From NCBI GenBank assembly GCA_023429265.1, contig JAEYVS010000080.1, positions 1 to 8,284 on the forward strand: a stretch of DNA of 8,284 nt, read 5' to 3'. This document shows, one piece after another, positions 5,246 to 8,284 of this stretch. Source of the stretch: Bacteroidota bacterium (GTDB taxonomy: Bacteria > Bacteroidota > Ignavibacteria > Tepidaquicellales > Tepidaquicellaceae). Numbering within the stretch: the stretch's first letter is position 1; each line of letters begins with the position of its first letter. The notes below the pieces were generated by a model. It did no database searches. It was not told where the DNA came from and worked only from the letters and a program-made list of their open reading frames with translations. A program made the translations under genes and the position numbers.

Positions 5246-6679
5246 ATGGCGAAAAATATCCGGTGGATAAGAAATCAAAATAATATGCGGACTCCCACGT
5301 CATTTTTAGTCAGAAGCTCATTTACGCTTACGCTCGTATATTTCGGGCTATGCCTTCTGGGTGTTATTTTTTCATCACAATTTTATGGCACCAATACTTT
5401 GATGAAAGTGCTATATGTGCTGTTAAGCACCGTGCTATTCTATTTTCTGGCGGAAGGTCTCCTCCGAGAAAGACGGGGCGATGATTCAAAGCCGGTCCCC
5501 AAAAACGAAAAAGAAGCATTATTAAAAGCTAAGGAAAAGGCAGAAAATTCCAATAGGGCGAAGAGTTTATTCCTGGCAAATATGAGTCAGGAGATACGGA
5601 CCCCGATGAATGGAATTATCGGGATGACGGACATATTATCGCTCACAAAACTTACCGAAGAACAGAAAGAGTACCTTGAAATAATAAAGTATTCTTCTTC
5701 GACGCTTCTTGCGATACTCAATGACATAATGGATTATGCCCGCATAGAAGCTGGAAGCTTTAAGCTGGATAGCACGCGGTTTAATCTTAAAGATCTTGTG
5801 AGCCAGACCTGCAAAATAATGGAAGGGAATGCAAAAAAGAAGAAGCTCGAAATGAAAATTGAGATGCCTGCGGGAAAGGGTGATCACGAGGTTTGCGGCG
5901 ATCCTCTTAGGATGAAACAGGTGATGGTAAATCTTTTGAGCAACGCCATCAAGCATACCGAAACAGGATCGATAGAGATGAAGATGATACTGGATAAAAA
6001 AGACGAGAAGAACGCAGTATATACAATAAAGGTAAAGGATACAGGGGTAGGTATACCCAAAGAAAGGATCGACGATATTTTTGAAGCAGCTGCTGAAGAA
6101 TCCTCGACCGAGAAAATGACATATAAAGGAAAAGGCTTTGGGCTCGCCATTGTGAAAAGCATTGTAGACCATATGGGAGGCAGTATATCTGTCGAAAGTA
6201 CAGTAGATAAAGGTACCGAGTTCGTCTGCGTGCTTCCATTCTCCCTGGAAGAAGAAGTTAAAGAGGCTCCAAAGAAAATAGATCCTGCTCCGAAAGAAGT
6301 AAAAGCAAAGCTCAAGATACTTGTGGCTGAGGATAACTTTGTTAATCAGCGTTTGGTAAAAGAGCTTCTCAGGAGACAGGGATACAGCGTGGACATTGTG
6401 GAAAATGGATTGAAATTATTTGAGATAATGGAGAAAAATAAATATGACGTGATATTAATGGACGTCCAGATGCCTGTAATGGACGGACTCGAAGCGACAT
6501 CGATTATCCGCGAGATAGAAAGAGAAACCGGAGGCCACATTCCCATTATAGGTATTACTGCTTACTCGATGGAGGCTGATAGAGACAGATGTATCGAAGC
6601 AGGAATGGATGACTACCTTGCGAAACCCTTCAGCAAGGAAGAATTTTATAAAAAGATAGAAAGGTTCGCAGCTAAATAA
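5246..6679 (+). CDS. Hybrid sensor histidine kinase lacking the H-box histidine
   Basis: This 477-residue membrane protein has two transmembrane helices (about residues 26-43 and 52-70) joined by a loop of roughly 8 residues, so it has no real periplasmic sensor domain. A charged helix (86-110) leads to the dimerisation/phosphoacceptor domain (about 105-170), an HATPase domain (about 215-333), a Pro/Lys/Glu-rich linker (335-355) and a receiver domain (356-477). The H-box reads NMSQEIRTPMNG: position 115, normally the phosphorylated histidine, is glutamine (codon CAG, 5588-5590). The N box (N229, N233), G1 (DTGVGIP, 265-271) and G2 (GKGFGLAI, 295-302) are present. The ATP-lid (FEAAAEESST) has lost the usual PF..QAD residues. 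The receiver is complete: E362/D363, D406, T438, K460. If the codon is right, self-phosphorylation on histidine is not possible in the usual way. The stop codon overlaps the start of the adenine deaminase gene by one base. Confidence 0.93.
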   Translation: MAKNIRWIRNQNNMRTPTSFLVRSSFTLTLVYFGLCLLGVIFSSQFYGTNTLMKVLYVLLSTVLFYFLAEGLLRERRGDDSKPVPKNEKEALLKAKEKAENSNRAKSLFLANMSQEIRTPMNGIIGMTDILSLTKLTEEQKEYLEIIKYSSSTLLAILNDIMDYARIEAGSFKLDSTRFNLKDLVSQTCKIMEGNAKKKKLEMKIEMPAGKGDHEVCGDPLRMKQVMVNLLSNAIKHTETGSIEMKMILDKKDEKNAVYTIKVKDTGVGIPKERIDDIFEAAAEESSTEKMTYKGKGFGLAIVKSIVDHMGGSISVESTVDKGTEFVCVLPFSLEEEVKEAPKKIDPAPKEVKAKLKILVAEDNFVNQRLVKELLRRQGYSVDIVENGLKLFEIMEKNKYDVILMDVQMPVMDGLEATSIIREIERETGGHIPIIGITAYSMEADRDRCIEAGMDDYLAKPFSKEEFYKKIERFAAK

Positions 6680-8284
6680 TGTCCGGCTCCTTCGATAATT
6701 CCTTTACAATATCAGGTAATTTAATCGACATCCCTGCCCGGAGGATTTTCCCCGCCGCGGTAACAATCGAAAACGGCAGAATAAAATCAGTCACGGAACA
6801 GCCTGGAGTTAATTACGATACTTACATAATGCCGGGGTTCATTGATGCTCACGTTCACATTGAGAGTTCGATGCTTATCCCGTCTGAATTTGCCCGCCTT
6901 AGCGTTGTACACGGAACCGTTGCCACGGTATCAGATCCTCACGAAATAGCCAATGTACTTGGCATTGACGGTATCCGTTATATGATAGATAATGGTAAAA
7001 AGGTGCCTTTCAAATTTTACTTCGGAGCATCATCCTGTGTGCCGGCTACATCTTTTGAAACTGCAGGAGCTGTAATAGGGGCGGATGGTATCAGGGAATT
7101 GTTTGAGAAAGATGGTTTGCATTACCTGAGTGAAATGATGAATTATCCCGGTGTACTTAACAAAGATCCAATTGTAATGAGCAAGATCGCCGTTGCAGAA
7201 GAGCTTAACCGTCCCATAGACGGACACGCCCCCGGTCTTATGGGTGAGCAGGCAAAGGAGTACATTGATGCAGGAATATCGACAGATCACGAATGTTATA
7301 TGCTGGAGGAAGCCAGGGAAAAGCTGGAATACGGAATGAAGATTTTGATCAGGGAAGGCTCTGCGGCAAAGAATTTTGAGACCCTGTGTCCGATCATCCC
7401 GGATCATTTTAGTAATGTTATGTTCTGCAGTGATGACAAACATCCGAACGACCTTGTCATATCCGAGATAGACGGCATAGTCAGAAAAGCAATTGCAAAG
7501 GGATTTGATTTGTTCCACGTGCTTCAGTGTGCCTGTATAAATCCCATTGCTCACTACAACCTGGATGTAGGACAATTACGGGCGGGAGATCCCGCGGATT
7601 TTATTGTGGTGAATGATACGAAAGAGTTTAAAGTGCTTGAAACATACATTAATGGTGTAAAGGTAGCTGAGAACGGAAAAACATTAATTGACAGAGTGGA
7701 ATCGGAGATTGTAAATAATTTTAATACTACAGCGAAGACACCTGTGGATTTCAAAATATATGCGGGCTGCGAAAAGATCAGGGTAATCGAAGCGGTTAAC
7801 GGAGAGCTTATTACGAATGAGCTGGAGGGAATCCCTAAAGTCAATAATGGAACTCTTGTGCCGGATGTGGAAAATGACATCCTGAAGCTCGTTGTGGTTT
7901 GCAGGTACAATGACGAAAAACCTTCTGTGGCATTCATCAAAAACTTTGGATTAAAGAAGGGCGCCATTGCTTCCTGCGTTGCGCACGACTCGCATAATAT
8001 AATATGTGTCGGTGTGACGGATGAGGATATTGCTGCGGCTGTGAATGCAATCATTGACAATAAAGGTGGCATCTCAATAGTGGCAGATGGTGTAACAGAT
8101 GTGTTACCTTTACCGGTAGCAGGTATTATGACCAATGGTGACGGTTATGAAACTGCCGTGAAGTATTCAAAGATGGATGCGAAAGCAAAAGAGCTCGGGA
8201 CAAAGCTCGATGCTCCTTTTATGACATTGTCGTTTATGGCTCTGCTTGTCATCCCCGCGCTGAAGCTCAGTGATAAAGGATTGT
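6679..8284 (+). CDS. ade: Adenine deaminase, 5' part (runs off right edge)
   Basis: The frame is open for 535 codons from ATG 6679 to the window edge. The protein is an adenine deaminase (adenine aminohydrolase, EC 3.5.4.2) of the amidohydrolase superfamily, which converts adenine to hypoxanthine and ammonia in purine salvage. Visible motifs: MPGFIDAHVHIESSML with metal ligands H58 and H60, DPHEIANV (86-93), SEMMNYPGV with E152, DGHAPGL with H183, STDHE with H204, and CSDDKHPNDL with D252. The C-terminal domain typical of the family follows, ending in FMTLSFMALLVIPALKLSDKG. Bacterial family members are about 540-600 residues, so only a short tail is missing. The ATG shares its A with the TAA of the upstream kinase gene (TAATG), which points to translational coupling; no separate Shine-Dalgarno is evident. 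The substrate could be a related purine, but the motif set is that of Ade. Confidence 0.95.
   Translation, partial: MSGSFDNSFTISGNLIDIPARRIFPAAVTIENGRIKSVTEQPGVNYDTYIMPGFIDAHVHIESSMLIPSEFARLSVVHGTVATVSDPHEIANVLGIDGIRYMIDNGKKVPFKFYFGASSCVPATSFETAGAVIGADGIRELFEKDGLHYLSEMMNYPGVLNKDPIVMSKIAVAEELNRPIDGHAPGLMGEQAKEYIDAGISTDHECYMLEEAREKLEYGMKILIREGSAAKNFETLCPIIPDHFSNVMFCSDDKHPNDLVISEIDGIVRKAIAKGFDLFHVLQCACINPIAHYNLDVGQLRAGDPADFIVVNDTKEFKVLETYINGVKVAENGKTLIDRVESEIVNNFNTTAKTPVDFKIYAGCEKIRVIEAVNGELITNELEGIPKVNNGTLVPDVENDILKLVVVCRYNDEKPSVAFIKNFGLKKGAIASCVAHDSHNIICVGVTDEDIAAAVNAIIDNKGGISIVADGVTDVLPLPVAGIMTNGDGYETAVKYSKMDAKAKELGTKLDAPFMTLSFMALLVIPALKLSDKGL

Noticed and set aside
5636..6315. Minus-strand open frames of 178, 143 and 96 codons
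   Set aside because: All are antisense to conserved kinase domains and overlap each other in different frames.
7030..8135. Two long minus-strand open frames (181 and 193 codons)
   Set aside because: They lie wholly opposite the adenine deaminase gene, which has full family motifs along its length. They look like no known protein.

Overview
The window most resembles a member of the Bacteroidota/Ignavibacteriota (FCB) group. The clues are an AT-rich genome with few Shine-Dalgarno sequences, a TAnnTTTG-type promoter in front of the ferritin gene, a fused alpha-beta 2-oxoacid dehydrogenase E1, a WKSEAD-repeat secreted protein of a type I associate with Bacteroidota, and a GC-rich CCCCTCTCC hairpin between genes. 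This placement is inference from gene style; no marker gene for taxonomy is present.

Layout. Positions 1-339 (minus strand) hold the first 113 codons of a YjbQ/UPF0047 protein. It diverges from a small secreted protein (423-773) made almost entirely of six WKS[ED]A repeats, which resembles the DUF6150 / 7(1) septoil-knot family. A 254-base gap follows with a GC-rich double hairpin, then a ferritin (1028-1555) with a strong ribosome binding site and a clear terminator. A single large gene (1734-3749) encodes a fused E1 alpha/beta component of a 2-oxoacid dehydrogenase complex, with no E2 or E3 gene beside it in this window.

From 3903 onward four genes lie on the plus strand with short gaps: a stand-alone CheY-like receiver, a class D beta-lactamase lipoprotein, a membrane-bound hybrid histidine kinase, and an adenine deaminase that runs off the right edge. 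The gaps are 71 and 75 bases and then a 1-base overlap, so they may be cotranscribed. The receiver gene and the receiver domain of the hybrid kinase are close paralogues (about 55% identical by eye) and bracket the beta-lactamase gene.

The most notable observation is that the hybrid kinase has glutamine (Q115, codon CAG) where the H-box histidine should be, while its ATP-binding boxes and receiver aspartate are largely kept. It therefore looks like a pseudo-histidine kinase that may work by another route. The beta-lactamase has every class D active-site motif. The rest of the window is ordinary metabolism and iron storage. No tRNA, rRNA, CRISPR array, insertion sequence or attachment site was seen.
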